From NCBI RefSeq assembly GCF_040939455.1, contig NC_134122.1:34452001-34516000 (forward strand): a stretch of DNA of 64,000 bases. Direction: 5' to 3'. Position 1 is the first letter of the stretch. Each line of letters begins with the position of its first letter. This DNA is from Microcebus murinus (lineage: Eukaryota; Chordata; Mammalia; Primates; Cheirogaleidae). The notes beneath the pieces were generated by a model. It did no database searches, was not told the DNA's origin, and saw only the letters and a list, made by a program, of their open reading frames with translations. This document shows positions 22,426 through 36,689 of this stretch, piece by piece. The position numbers and the translations under genes are program-made.

Positions 22426-23608
22426 TCTGTCCTCTTTGGAGGTTCAAGTTGCTTTATATCAATAGACTAAAGTACTAGGGGATGCATGTGAGGGGAAGTA
22501 GCCTCTAATTTCTGTTTCTTAGCTACTAATTATTTAATAATACATTTTATTGCCTATTAAAATGTGGTATAACTTGCTTGTCAGCAAAACTAGATGGAAC
22601 CTAATCATTTGAGGAGAAGGATAATTGGCACTTGTACAGATGGCTTTTATTGCAAGTCAGGTTTGTTATTGCAGATAGAATTCCTTGCCAGGTTTCTTGG
22701 TTCTGTTTGTGGGCTGATCACTGTTGTGAGGGGGTTACTGTATTACAGCCCAGGCGGTTGGTTAAATGTGGTATTATGGCAAATGCAGTGTGTACTCAGT
22801 TATAGATCATAAAGGCTTCTGCTGTGTAGGTACTTTTTTCCTTCTCTTTCCCCCCCACCTCTGGTTTTAAAGGACCCTAGTGAGTTTTGTACCACACTGA
22901 AAATTACCTTATGTGCTGGAAAATGCATCAGTGGAGACTTTGTTTAAACAAAGGGCGTTTTTATGATGGATAGAAGTGGCCAAAACTTCTGGATTTCCAT
23001 CTAGTAAAAATTTGTGTAGGAAAATTGGACCAGTCCCAGTTCCTTAGTAGAATTTCATGAAGGTTTTCCTGTTGCTTCAAAATGACCCCTTAAGGAATGC
23101 TGCATAAATTCCAGAAAATTGCCCCCAGTGTTTCCTGGAGCACATTAAAAAATGAAGGGGACACATTGTGTGTGGGATAGTTTGGTAGCAGAATTAGTTC
23201 ACTGGGTAAAACAGAGGGGATCCCAAGTATTTGGCCTCTAAGTGGGAAGTGTTGGCCAACATTTGCGAAAGGAGGCTGATTTGACAAGCAATTTGGTAAG
23301 GAAGGTTTTGGTGGTATTGAAGTAGATGGGAACAGACTGTACAAGGGAAGAATGCTTCATACCCCCACGCTTTATGGCCTGGAGCCTGGCATTGTCATCC
23401 CCAGGTGTACTGCTCTGCTGCCTTCCCAAGGCACTCAGGTCTGGCTTTCTACTCAGATACAGTCTAGTTTCACAAATGACCACCACACTTATTTGAAAAT
23501 ATGTCTTATGTTCTGACCCAAGAGGGTCATTTAAATCACACAATGATGGCCATCTTTTTATGTTTCCTGGATCCCATCTTTCCATCCATGACTACTTTGT
23601 AATTATTC
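22426..23608. other. Unassigned non-coding DNA
   Basis: No gene. A C-run lies at about 22851-22857. Overlapping short minus-strand frames at 23090-23585 have no motif. Confidence 0.5.
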
Positions 23609-23630
23609 TTTTTTTTTTTTTTTTTTTTTT
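23609..23630. repeat. Poly(T) tract, 22 bp
   Basis: Uninterrupted T-run followed by 'gtcttccag'. It could be an antisense poly(A) tail of an unrecognised retro-inserted piece or a strong polypyrimidine tract; neither reading is proven. Confidence 0.9.
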
Positions 23631-24329
23631 GTCTTCCAGTAGAACTCCCGAGGTCTAATTGTACCAGAACAACATGTCTCCCTTGTGTCTGGTGACTCAC
23701 TTGGCAACTGTATCCCCCTTCCCTTTGAAGAGGTGTATGATCTCTCGACCCTTTTCTTTAAGGTTCCAAACCTCAGTGAAGACCCGTGTGTTTTACCAGT
23801 AAACACACGCCCTTTTTAATTTTGGAAGGGGATGTCTAGGATTGATACTTCAGAAAATCAGTATGAAGTAAGCTTGACATAGATAACTCTGTTTCTTAGG
23901 GGTTGAGCTTGGGGATTACTGTAATTTAACACCTATAATAAATTTGTTAAAAGAGGGAAGAAAAACTGTTCTGAGATTTTCTGTGTTATATGAAGGGTGT
24001 GTGTTATACATTGTCATTAAATTTTCTTGAGCAAAAACTACTACCAACTGGAAACTAATTTAAAAGGTGTGCATTGGAACTGAACATATAGCCATAAACT
24101 CGTTTGGGAGTTAATTTGGGAGGTGCAAATCCTTTAGAACAGTGATAGCATGGAGGTTGGCAATGACCTAGAATATCTGTAACCTTGGTGGCCATACCCC
24201 ACAGCTCACTCTGGATGGTGTGGGGGTATAGGTAAGTGGGTAGGGTGTGTGTCTGTGTGTGTTTGTGTGTTGGGGACTAGGTTTTACACAAGTTTATATC
24301 TGTTGATTACCTTCCCTCCTGTAGTTAAC
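23631..24329. other. Unassigned non-coding DNA with a GT-rich patch
   Basis: No gene. An imperfect (GT)n stretch spans about 24239-24270. The stretch 23640-23800 is discussed in the findings as a weak exon-like candidate. Confidence 0.45.
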
Positions 24330-24515
24330 TATTCTGGAGTTTATTTGTACATCGCCGGTTCAGCCAATAGATTCTTTGGTCAGCTTTCACCATGGTAACT
24401 GTTCTCTTGTTGATGTAGATGGTAAGACCAAAATGAAGGGAAAAGGTTTTTCACCCTTTATGGAATGAATATGCCATTCGATATTAAAGCAACATTAAAA
24501 CCACTTTCATCTCTT
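24330..24515. promoter_or_regulatory. Candidate conserved non-coding element 5
   Basis: Repeat-free, contains 'tcgccggttcagccaatag' (CCAAT box on the plus strand and two CpGs), 'tcaccatggtaactgttc' and 'atgccattcgatattaaagc'. Looks conserved rather than decayed; inference only. Confidence 0.3.
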
Positions 24516-24599
24516 TATTTCCTTCTGCTAGGCCCATTCCTAACATTTGCAGGGCAAGCATACATATGCAGGCCCACCTTACTTCTCTTCATTTTGAGC

Positions 24600-24960
24600 T
24601 TTTTCCAGTAATATGAGGAGGTTTGGCCAAGGGTGGGCACTCAGCCCACACATTCAAGCTTCATCCATACCTTATGCCCTTACCACTCCAGCAAAAATCT
24701 GCCTCTTGGCCACTCTCAGGCCTATAGGTACGTGCACCAACAGCATGGGCTGTCCTCAGGAGAATAGTCCCCAGGGTAGGACCTGGAAGGGGCTTCGGTC
24801 CTCCAGGAAAGAGTGTCCTATGTCCTTGGTGTGCAGAACATGGTCCAAAGGAGGGGTTTGCCAGCCAGGTGGGCCCAACCCCAAGATCCCATGGATTTTT
24901 GCCCCATGTGGAGGGACCCAGCTGGAGGGGGCCTGAGAAAGACTGACTCTCTTATGCATG
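24600..24960. other. GC-richer block of unknown origin
   Basis: A sharp rise in GC with open frames on both strands (107 codons plus, 96 codons minus). The frames are mutually antisense and have no domain, start context or splice partner. The wording ('ccatgtggagggacccagct') has the feel of an LTR or a LINE 5' region, but I cannot name a family. Confidence 0.35.
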
Positions 24961-25566
24961 TATCTCAGGGCAAGGGCTGGGTATGAGTTGCATTGCCTCT
25001 GCCTTTCCACTTTAGTCTCAGTACCCTCACTCTTTCTTCCCTGCAAAATAAAATGAAATAAAATGGAGACAAGTCTTGTCCAGAAAAGCTAAATGGATGA
25101 GTTATTGTTAACTCATCAGTGCCTATGCACACAAGATGTGAAGGCGTAGTTTTTAGATTCAATACTAGAATGTCATCTGGGGTCTTATGCAAAAGATGTT
25201 TCATGATACATTTTGTATAAGAAATCTGTTTTTTCCATTAACATTTAAAGTATAGCATACTGCTATTCAGATGCAAGGAATTCTTTACCATACCATGGAA
25301 TGATCGTGTAAGGAAAAATTGCAGCTGAAGGACCAAATTAAAAATGTTTTCAATTTTAGGAGTCCAAAGAAGAAACAAAACATTATATTGACATAGTTCA
25401 AACAAAGTAAACAATTTGAAGCTTTCTAACATTTTTAAACACAGCTTTGTTCAACCTCTTTAAAGAATGAATTTAATTGCATTGTTATATCTGATAGTGT
25501 TTCTAATGTCCCAGGGGTTGCTGAAGTTTATTTTCCCTCCAAATTTAAGTATGGTTCATAGTCCCC
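24961..25566. other. Unassigned non-coding DNA
   Basis: No gene. Includes a small (AAATA)n patch near 25046-25060. Confidence 0.5.
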
Positions 25567-25996
25567 TGTCTTAGTCCATTTTGTGTTGCTATAACAGAAT
25601 ATCTGAGACTATGTAATTTATAAAGAAAAGAGGTTATTTAGGTCAGGGTTCTGCAGTCTCGGAAGTTCAAGGGTCATGGCACTGGCATCTGTCTGGCTTC
25701 TGGTGAGGGACATGTGCTGGGTCAAAACATGGCAAAGAAGGTTAAAGGGGAAATGGACATGTGCAAAGAGATAAAACCTAAGGAGTATCCTTGCTATATA
25801 ACAACATGCTCTCTCGAGAATTAATCCATTCCCTGGAGAGCAGGAACTCACCCTCCTGGAGGACATTCTTCTATTCATGAAGGATCCGCCCCCATGATCC
25901 AAACACATCCCACTAGGCTCCACCTCCCAACACTGCCACATTGAGAATCAGATTTCAGCATGAGTTTTGCAGGGGACAAACCACATCCAAACCACA
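25567..25996 (-). mobile_element. Solo MaLR-type LTR (MST/THE1 relative), antisense
   Basis: Both ends read TG...CA. The plus strand begins 'tgtcttagtccattttgtgt', passes 'gtaatttataaagaaaagag' and ends 'gatccgcccccatgatcc', 'cagatttcagcatgagtttt', 'ccaaaccaca'. This is the reverse complement of a MaLR LTR. No internal region is attached, so it is a solo LTR left by recombination. I see no intact 5-bp target duplication, and the copy is old. It encodes nothing. Confidence 0.85.
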
Positions 25997-27544
25997 CTGG
26001 CTTCTAAAGTAAGATTAATTGGGAAGTCAGTGTAGTATGTTGTCACTGTTGTGCTAATGTTACACAAGTTTTTAACAGTGAGAATTTGGACTTTGTTGTG
26101 AAAGTCTTAGTCTTTAAGGTCTTTGTCAATTGTCAGTTGTCTTTCTGTGGGGGAAGATCATGCTTTAATGACCCTTATTTTGATCTTAAAAAAAAAAGTT
26201 CATTTATTACATCATCTTCATATGACAGACAGTGGTTAATATTGTTTATTTTGTAAATGAGACACTTTACTATCCAAAAGAAAAAGCATGGAAAGCATGC
26301 TAATATTGGCTTTGAAAGGCAAAAAGGAAAATTAAGCAAGTAACTTGACATGGGTCCTTGTCAGTCTGCTTTTTCCATTATCTCAAGAGATGACAGTATT
26401 AGAAGAACACATTTCACATTTTCAGGCTTACTTTACTTATATAGAAAATGACAATAATACCTGTGACAGGTTGTTAGAATGTAAAGAATAAATGTATGTA
26501 CAACAACTAGCCCACAGTGCCCTTCAGTGTTAGCTGCCTTTGCCACTCACCTGACTCAAAGAAAACTGGACAGAAGGACTAATTTTGCACAATTTTGAAT
26601 CTTAAAAAAATTACTTTTCATTACTTTTTATTATACCACTGACTTCTCTTCCCTGGAACCCTTGCCAGTGAGATAAAACAGGGAACTGAGCCAGGACAAG
26701 TGAGTTAACATATGGAGTTCTGCTTCTCCATACAGGCTGATCTGGAGCTGTTTGTTTGAAAGGCTTGTTGTCAGATTCTATCCAGAGGTCTCTGCGGTGC
26801 TATTTTCTGGAGTTTTAGCCCCATTCTCAGAATATACAGTGACTTTGCTTCTCCAAAATGATTCCATACACAAAAATGATCTCCCAATAAAACTGGTCTC
26901 TGCTCCACTTACATTTACTAGGGTCATTCTGTTTGTTTTGTCTCATCTCCACCTGGGTAGAAAAGTGAGTGTGTAGCAGATTTGTTTAAAAGAGTCGTCA
27001 ACTACACCCAGCTCTCATACAAAAACAGATCCTTGAAAATTAAGCCAGGTGATGATAGAGTGAAGTATTTTGTTTGTGTTTTTTGGCCCAGTGTTCATTT
27101 CTCATTATGCCTCAGCCTCCTTTACTTTAAGCCCTTGTTGTGATCCAGAGGCCTGTGCTTATGTTCATGGCTGTTTTCCAGAGCAATGCTGGGCTGCTTA
27201 AGTTTTGATGCTCCAGTCTAAACAATGACTAGGTTCCTGATTCCCTCACCCTCTTCCCCAAAATAATCTGGCACCCTTTGAATTCTCTAGCAGCACCCCA
27301 AAAATGCTCACTTACAGAGTCAAAGGAGGTCAGTCATCCATCAAAGAAACACGGATAGGATTGATAGAAAGGGGAAAACATGTCCAAGTGAGCCAGGTCA
27401 GGATAACACACATGCTCCCTGGTTGAACTAATTTCCCATATGGCCAGGTAAATGGCTTCTACCTGTGGCTTCTTCAACACTACAAACTAGAATAAAGCTT
27501 GCTGAAATAAGAGAACTTTTAAGAAGACAAGCTTTCTGTACTGA
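25997..27544. other. Unassigned non-coding DNA with a MIR fragment
   Basis: No gene. A sense MIR fragment is likely at about 26420-26530 ('atagaaaatgacaataatac', 'caactagcccacagtgccc'). The frame at 26752-26976 has no motif. Confidence 0.45.
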
Positions 27545-27615
27545 GAAATTCCATTTCCCCCATCTACTAGGGGTGATGGAAATGGAAATTCCATTTCCCC
27601 CATCTACTAGGGGTG
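27545..27615. repeat. 40-bp tandem duplication with a hairpin at the junction
   Basis: A 31-bp word beginning GAAATTCCATTTCCCC is identical at 27545-27575 and 27585-27615, offset 40 bp. At the junction, GGAAATGGAA (27578-27587) and TTCCATTTCC (27589-27598) form a perfect 10-bp stem with a 1-base centre. Confidence 0.93.
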
Positions 27616-27849
27616 TAGTGACACAGACATTCCTGTGACAAGCAGGGGATGGTGAGGAGGGATATTTTCCTTCCCTTCCTCCGAGCCTGCCTGCCTAGTC
27701 TGGGACACCGCCTTCCTGTGTCTTCTCCCTTCCAAACTTCTAAAATTGACCTTAAACATGTGACAGGGTCCCATCATGTTACTCAAAGCTCTGCAGGGTA
27801 AATGATGACATATTTATTATTTTCCCATTTGTACATTCAAGTATTATTA

Positions 27850-27865
27850 ATAAAATTAATTTTAT
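27850..27865. repeat. 16-bp perfect AT palindrome
   Basis: ATAAAATTAATTTTAT is self-complementary over its full length and sits in AT-rich DNA that grades into TATA/CACA dinucleotide sequence to 27960. Confidence 0.85.
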
Positions 27866-28894
27866 ACAAAAATTAAATAAGTTATATGGAGACATATATA
27901 CATTTATGTCTATATACATAACATACATATATTCATACACACCCGTGCTCACACACACTCTTACACAAACTTATAGAATTCTAGTTTACGGTAGGCATAA
28001 CTTTTGGACAATTCAAAGGGAGAAATTGGAGTCTATGAAGTGATACTGTGGAAACCCAACTGAGCCTTTGCTGAAAATACCACAAAAATTCCTTAGAATT
28101 TGAAAAGATGACAAATGCTGATTTATGTAGACCTCAGGATTTCATTGCTTAGGGTGCTGTCATTTATTACTTCCATTAGCAGGAATGATTCCTTTTAACA
28201 TCAGCTTGGGTGTTTACAGGGATGAGGATTAGGGATGGGGAAATAGTTCCAATAAAACAAGAACCAGACTATCATGGGGAATGAACCCAGTCAGTCCCAG
28301 AATATCCCTCTCTTGCCTTCCTCCTCTTTCCTTCCTTTCTCCGTTTTGTTTCTCCCTTCACTGCTTTTCTAGACTTTGCTTCCTTGTCAGTGAGGGCTGA
28401 ACAGAAATGGAACAACACAATGCATAGAAATTCTACATCAGATAAGACATTCAAATCCTGAAATACCATAGTAGGATCTAGTTTTAAATATTTCCTCCCA
28501 GGATAAGTGAAACATTCCTTCCACTCCATTCTCTCTCTTTGCTTTGTTTTTCAATCAGAAAGATGTTTTGTTTTTTAAGAAAATATCAACAGTGTACATC
28601 CCCCCAAATTCCAAGTGCTTCACATATACTTACTGATTTTATTCATTTAAATGCTTTTTTAACAGATACTTAAAAAACATTTTTTCAGGAGCTGTGCAAG
28701 GTACTAAAACATGAGATATGTAAGTCACAATGGTGAACATAAAGGCGTTCACTATAGGTGGGAGCGGGGCAGGTACTGGGCTGTAAGTGGCAGAAGTGTT
28801 AAAAGAAAGATAAATTATCTCAGTAACTCTGAGATGACATCACTCCCATTTAGAATTAATGAAACAGAGTCTGTGATACATGTTCTCTCAATCT
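27866..28894. other. Unassigned non-coding DNA
   Basis: No gene. Contains a CT-rich patch at 28306-28350 whose antisense gives a Lys/Arg-rich frame (28272-28529); this is low-complexity noise. A possible MIR or L2 scrap lies at 28610-28720. Confidence 0.45.
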
Positions 28895-29260
28895 TTTCCT
28901 CTGTGTATGTGTATAATTTTTGGGGACGTGTTTTTCCTCCTGACATTTTCAAGAACAATGAATCTTTTTATTCTATTAATTATTATTCTACATCTGTTTT
29001 GATCCATTCTCCGTATTCACCGTAATGTAGATAACTAATCCCTAATTGCTGGACATTTAGGATTTATCCAGTTTTTTATGTGTGTGTTCGTAAGGTGACT
29101 TTTGGAGTTCCTTAGAACATGTTTTGGAAATGGAATTGCTATATCAAAAAATGTGGAAATTCTGGGGCTATTGATAATCTTATTTTTTACTACTCCAAAG
29201 TATTACTTTCTTAGAAAGAATTATTTATTTATTTATTTAAATGAATATGTTTATGCAGAT
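28895..29260 (-). mobile_element. Very old L1/HAL1-like fragment, antisense
   Basis: 'ctaattgctggacatttagg', 'atttatccagttttttatgt' and 'ggaaatggaattgctatatc' match antisense LINE wording found in L1M and HAL1 relics. A short (ATTT)n tract follows. Confidence 0.5.
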
Positions 29261-31319
29261 TAACTATCCAAGTGTTACGTGTGCTATGTATTATTGTCCT
29301 ATAACTCATCAAGTATTTATATAATTAATTATACTTTTTAAACTTTTTTACCGATGTGTTCCCCATATATTGCTACCCATGTACTCTATACCCTATTCTT
29401 TTATACTTCTCTGAATTCTGTACCTTAAGAAATCATAACAATAACAAAAAAAATAAAGCAATTTAGCTTAAATCACACTTTTCCCTGAAAACCCTCCAAG
29501 ACTCCCAGGCTCTCTGAACTCTTCCTTCTTCGGTCTGCTATAATCCTTCTGTAGCCTGTTTCTCATTTGATAATGAACTAATTATCTTTTAAGTTATCTT
29601 TCAGGATTAGGATCCTATTTCTTTTAGTAAATTTTAAACTACTCAGAGCCAGTGACATTGCTCTGGGTTATTTTCTGTACATAGCTAGCAGAGGATTGTA
29701 CACATCAAAGGAATGTGATATATTTTAATCAGTAGACAATGTGTTCTTTTTTTATTTCACTGGAGTTCAGGGAAGGGCAGGGCCAAGTTGATGGTAATCA
29801 TATATCTTCAAGTATTATGTCGACCATCATCTTTCTCACTTTGATATGTAAGGAAGGGAGATTGGCTCACTGAGAAAGCACTGTAGTTGTCTACGTCAGA
29901 AAAACCAATGTATTTAGGTTTTAAACTGTCCAGCACCTAGTATGCATTTAGTAAATAGAAGCTTTTTTTTTTTTTATGAACTCAAAACTGCTATCTTTCT
30001 CTTAGTGTATGATGCAAGGCACTTTTTCTTATCTCTGAAAAATGGATTGGGTTCATTCATAACAGACTCTTTTTGGATTGAGAACACTGAGTTACTAACT
30101 CTCTTTGGTCATTGGCATTCAAGTATTGGAGACAGACACAGAATGGTTGTATAAACATTGGCTAATGTATTCGACATAGTTTTAAGTAAATAAAATATTC
30201 TTGGACTGGTTTGGATAAACCTTGATGCTAAAATGTTAAAAAAAATTTCAGATAGCTGGATTTGAGCCCATGTTCCTCCAGCAATGATACTATTATAGGT
30301 AAAGTTAGAATGTTACCTTTTTTCCTGCAGGTGCAAGCTCAGTTTAGACATCCTTTGTAAGATATGTAGAAATGTAGGATGGTACTAGGAAATCCTGTTA
30401 CCAAAAAGAATAATAGGAATTTAAAAAATTAACTGTGACTAAAATTTTTTTCTGTTCTAAGACGCCATCTATGAAGAAAGGACATTTGGTGAAGGAATAA
30501 TTGGCTCAGATGTTCCCCCCAATATCTTCCTTATCTGCCCTGAATCTCTGTCTTTACTCTTCGGAAGAGTGGGTCAATTCCATCACCAAGCTGAATACAA
30601 ATATTCTCACTTCCCTTGTAGATCATAGGGTTCAGAATTAAACTTATTTTGATGACTTTAAGTATTTTATGGTTTTGATGAGGAACCAATACATTTGGTC
30701 AAACATCCCTTTATTAGTAAGAGAAATAAAGCTCAAGCTCAGAACAAATTGAAAAAATTGTCTATACATTTGCATGTGACATGTATAGTGTAGATCAAAG
30801 GTTCAAAGAAAATACATTTCAGTGCCATAGATACAATAGAGACTTATAAAATGCCTGCTATTGACAGAGAACTTAAATGGTATTTTTTAAAGGCTAGAAG
30901 TTCAGAGACTTTTCCATTCATATCTGCCATCAGCAAGCTCTTAATAATGCAGTGTGTACTTATTTATTGATCAGACCATTTAAGTAGTAAGACATGAGAA
31001 AGTGGACACTATTATCTGGTAATTGACCATATTGGAGAGTTAAGTGTTCTGACAAGGGACTAAGTGTGTTTAACCTTCAGATAAGATCAATTTTAAGATA
31101 ATGCCTACTTTGGTAATGAACCAAAGCTGCTAAGAAACTTTGTACTCTAGGTGCTTCTAAAGCAATGCTGTTTCAATGACAACTATCATAGTTTTAATGA
31201 ACAGATTTATTTCTGAGAGCCTGAGTCTCCCAGGGCAACCTGGAAAGGAGTTACTAACTTTTGTACTGTGCTTAGGATAAAAGCTCAAGTGGAAGGGGAC
31301 AATGGGAAGCAATACAGCC
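29261..31319. other. Unassigned non-coding DNA
   Basis: About 2 kb without a gene. AT-rich with several A- or T-runs (29430-29460, 29960-29975). Possible L2 scrap at 29470-29570. Nothing else recognised. Confidence 0.5.
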
Positions 31320-33135
<1,816 letters not shown>

Positions 33136-33141
33136 ATTGGG

Positions 33142-33350
33142 ATATTTAGGGCTTTGGAATCATATGGAAGATCAAATCTCAGGCCTGCCATTTACTAGAT
33201 ATTGACTTTGATCAAGTTATTCTGTGAGCCTCAGTTTCCTCATGTATAAAATGAAATTAGTACTACATACCTCTTGGAGTTTTGTACAGATTTAATTAAA
33301 TCAAGAACTTGGAATTCAGAAGGCACTCGATAAGTGGTGGTGGTGGTTTT
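33142..33350 (+). mobile_element. MIR SINE, sense
   Basis: 'gggctttggaatcatatgga', then 'ctgccatttactagatattg', then 'gagcctcagtttcctcatgt' and 'ataaaatgaaattagtacta'. Nearly complete sense MIR. Confidence 0.85.
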
Positions 33351-34374
33351 TTTATTTGTTCATTTCTATAAGTAAGAGAGATATGAAAGATACAAGAGAA
33401 GGAAAAGATGAAGTATGTTAACTTCAGAGAAAAGAGACAGGTGGAAATGGGATCTGAGTAGAGATATAGTTTCAAAGTGAGGTTGGAAGGTTTTCCTGGG
33501 TGATAGAAGGGAAGGACAGTGATAAAATGAAACATTGGGCAGGCTAATTTAGGTTATGTTGCAGTAACAAGTAGCCCTAGATCTAAGTCTGTTAATGCAA
33601 CAAAGATTCCTTACTCATACCATACGTCCAACATGAATCAGGTCAGGGATTCTGTTTATCTCTGCCCCTCAAGGGCCCAGGCTAATGGAAAGCTCCATCT
33701 CATCTTGGCATTTCCATCTTAGCATTTTCTTCTGTGATCATAATAGACCAAGTCACATGGCTACATCTGACCCCAAGGGGTCAGGAAAATGCCTAGAACT
33801 GGGGAAGAACAGAAAATACTTGGCGAACAGGGATCATAATGAGAATAGTGGATAGATAGGTATAGGTAAATATAAAGTGATGAGGGTGACATCTCTTTTC
33901 TTAGTGAAGGAGGCAGCAAAAATATGATCCACCAGGAGTAGCGTGAGGGGTTTGACAAGAGTGGTAAATGTTTGGAACAGCCGTTTGTTAAAATAATTAA
34001 ACGGGAACATAGCAACAAAGGAAAAGGAAGTTGTTCTGGTTAAATATTTATCATTAGGGTTCCATGCAGAATGAAATGGTAATACAGCTGTAATGCAGTT
34101 TCTTAGTTCAGCTGTAGCTTAAAATTAGAAGCTGCCCATCAATAATTTCCTCAAGGGAGTGATTTCTACTGTAACAGCACACAGCCTACAGAAAAGGAAA
34201 TGCACAAAGAGCAGGCTTTCTTGGAATGGGAAGAAAAACCACAGCAGAGAGAGAATATGAGACAAAAATTGATTGTACATCTATCCGTGGAAATAAAAAT
34301 GAATTCCCTTTTATCAGTCAGTCATTAAGTACATCTGCTGCTACCCTAACACTTTGTCACTGTGTAGAATCAAG
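33351..34374. other. Unassigned DNA, part possibly old repeat
   Basis: No gene. 33540-33800 ('aggttatgttgcagtaacaa', 'gggcccaggctaatggaaag', 'caagtcacatggctacatct') has the wording of a common mammalian LTR or DNA repeat that I cannot name. Confidence 0.4.
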
Positions 34375-34900
34375 AGAAGTTTATGACTTTGTCCTTGTTC
34401 TTAAAGAATGTATAGCTTGGTCAGAGAGGCAAAAAAGTCATACTGTGAGTTGAATTTGGGGTTTGCTTCATACATATCATTTATTGCCTTAATTAGTATA
34501 ATTTTGAGGAAGAGTTTCATAGAGTGTACAGGATTAAACCTAGGCCTTGAAGAATAGGTTAACCCTGGAGGGTATAGAAGGAAGGAGGCAGGGTACCAGA
34601 GTGATGGTGTAATTAAAGATCTGATGGTGGAAGTGAAAACAATTTCTCTGGGGGATAGGAAAGTGAATGACCAGAAAGAAGAGGAGAGAATTAGGTGAAG
34701 GAATTATGGGGCATCAGATTGAAGTAAAAGGCCAGAACCTGATTATAAGGAGTTGGTACAATGTGGGAGGAAAGGAATCATTTAAAGTAGTTGCATGAGG
34801 AGTGGCATTGAGATAAGCTAAACTTGGTCAGTTGGGAAGAATGTATAATGAAATGGATCAGTTAAAAGACTTCATAATAATCCAGGTATCTTCTCTTCTT
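34375..34900 (-). mobile_element. L2 LINE, antisense
   Basis: 'gtccttgttcttaaagaatg', 'gaggaagagtttcatagagt', 'acctaggccttgaagaatag' and 'aaaggccagaacctgattat' follow the reversed L2 3'-UTR/ORF2 order. Strongly diverged. Confidence 0.6.
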
Positions 34901-35236
34901 CCACCCCCCACAGGACTTTAATGACTTCCTATTACCTCCAGACTAAAGTGCCAGTCTTATTCTTGCTTGAACATCCCCATTTTTGAAGAGAAAGCTAGAT
35001 ATGCAAAGGTTATTAAGATGAGGGAGACTAGGATATGTTGGAACCAGGTGCCAGACCCAAGAGGTGCAGTTAAAATCAAAAGCTCTTATCAACAGGCTAG
35101 GTTTAGAAGGGCAGCCTGGCACCTTGCAGGAGCCATGACCAAGCCAGACATGACTCCAGCCCCAGTAGGAGACTGGAGGCTAGGTAGGTTGCCAAAACAG
35201 GCACCAAAACAGAAGCCTTCTTTTCTTTTCTTTACT
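34901..35236. other. Unassigned non-coding DNA
   Basis: No gene. The two opposite frames over 34967-35292 have no motif and run into the L1 tail. Confidence 0.5.
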
Positions 35237-36018
35237 TTTTTTTTAAACACCTTTATTGAGTTATAATTCACATAACCACACAATTCACCCACTTAAAGTG
35301 TACTCTTCAATGATTTTTGATATATTCTCAGAGTTGTGCATTCATCACCACAGTCAATTTTAGAACATTTTCATGACCACCAAAAGAAACCCTGCATTTC
35401 TTAACCATCACCTCCTTCCTCGGCCTCTTCCACTCCCCAACTCTCCAGACCTAAGCAACCACTACTATATTTTTTGTCTGTATAGATTTGCATATTCAGG
35501 ACATTTTATATAAATGGAATCACACAATATGTGGTCCTTGTGGCTGATTTCTTCGACTTATTTTTCACTTCTTTTAAAGGTTCAGCCATGTTGGAGTATG
35601 TATCAACACTTCATTTCTTTATATTGCTTCTTAATATTACATTAAATTGATATGCCACATTTGTTTATTCATTTATCAGTTGATAGACTTTGGGATTGTT
35701 TCCACTTTTTGGCTACTATGTATGATGCTGCTATAAACACTCATGTATGGTTTTTGTGGATATATGTTTTCATTTCTCTCAGGTATATATAGCTAGTAGT
35801 GGAATTGCAGAGTCATATCATTTAACCATTTGAATAATTGCCAGACTATTTTCTAAAGTGTTTGCATTTTTCATTCCCACCAGTAGTGTGCGAGGGTTCC
35901 AGTTTATCCATAGCCTTGCCAATACTTGTTGTTATTTGTCTTTTTGGTTATAACCATTCTAGTCCATGTGAAGTGATGTCTCACTGGGGTTTTAATCTTC
36001 ATTCCCCTGATGAAAAAC
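35237..36018 (-). mobile_element. L1 3' end (L1M-type), antisense
   Basis: T-run at 35237, then 'tttattgagttataattcac', 'gttgtgcattcatcaccaca', 'tttgggattgtttccacttt', 'tgatgctgctataaacactc' and 'tgtctcactggggttttaat'. This is antisense 3'-UTR and ORF2 tail of an old L1, truncated on the right. Confidence 0.92.
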
Positions 36019-36212
36019 CCTATTTTCAAAACTAAGGCATAATATGAAAGCATGTTTGAGGACTTTGACAAGAAATAAATATTAATAGTCTGATATGAAT
36101 AAGAGGATTCCAGGCAGTTAAAGGCTAAGAGAAAATTGAAGGCATTCAATTTAGTTTGTCCAGACTGTGGTGTTGCCATGTTCTACTGGAATGAATAACC
36201 ATTCTCATTTAG

Positions 36213-36390
36213 ATGAGCTGTTCTCAGTCCTTAGCAGCACTAAATTAAAGTCAACTGGAAAAAAATTTTGCATATACCAGCGTTCAGGCCCTATCCTTGG
36301 CCAATTGAATCAGAATATCTAGGGATATAGCCTGGATATCTGTAGTTTTTAAAATCTCCTCACAAGAGTCCAATACACCATGAGGGTTAA
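36213..36390 (+). mobile_element. MER5/MER58-like hAT relic
   Basis: 'gagctgttctcagtccttag', 'aattgaatcagaatatctag' and 'ggatatctgtagtttttaaa' show the layout of a small non-autonomous hAT element with degenerate ends. Exact family uncertain. Confidence 0.6.
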
Positions 36391-36689
36391 AGATACTGTT
36401 ATAAATAATTCAGCAGGATTAAGTAGTAGAATGAATTTGATTGTATGCTCTGATCATATAACCACTTGCCTTTATTTTGACCTGTAAGCTTTTCTGAGAC
36501 ACCTGCTAACTGATCAGATAGACATGAGACATAATTACAGTGGTCATTGTCTTCTTTGACTAATGACAGAGGAAAACCTGCTATGGAATTCATAAAATCA
36601 ACTATTTCTCCCCAACTAAACCCCTAATTTAAAAGTTTGGTCAGAGAGTTGAGTTCCTTCATTTCTTTTCCATTTACATTGGCTACATA

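Noticed and set aside
24613..25046. Pair of 107- and 96-codon frames
   Set aside because: They are mutually antisense in a GC-rich stretch, where stop codons are rarer by composition.
25567..25996. Possible endogenous provirus
   Set aside because: Only one MaLR LTR is present, with no internal region or second LTR, so it is a solo LTR.
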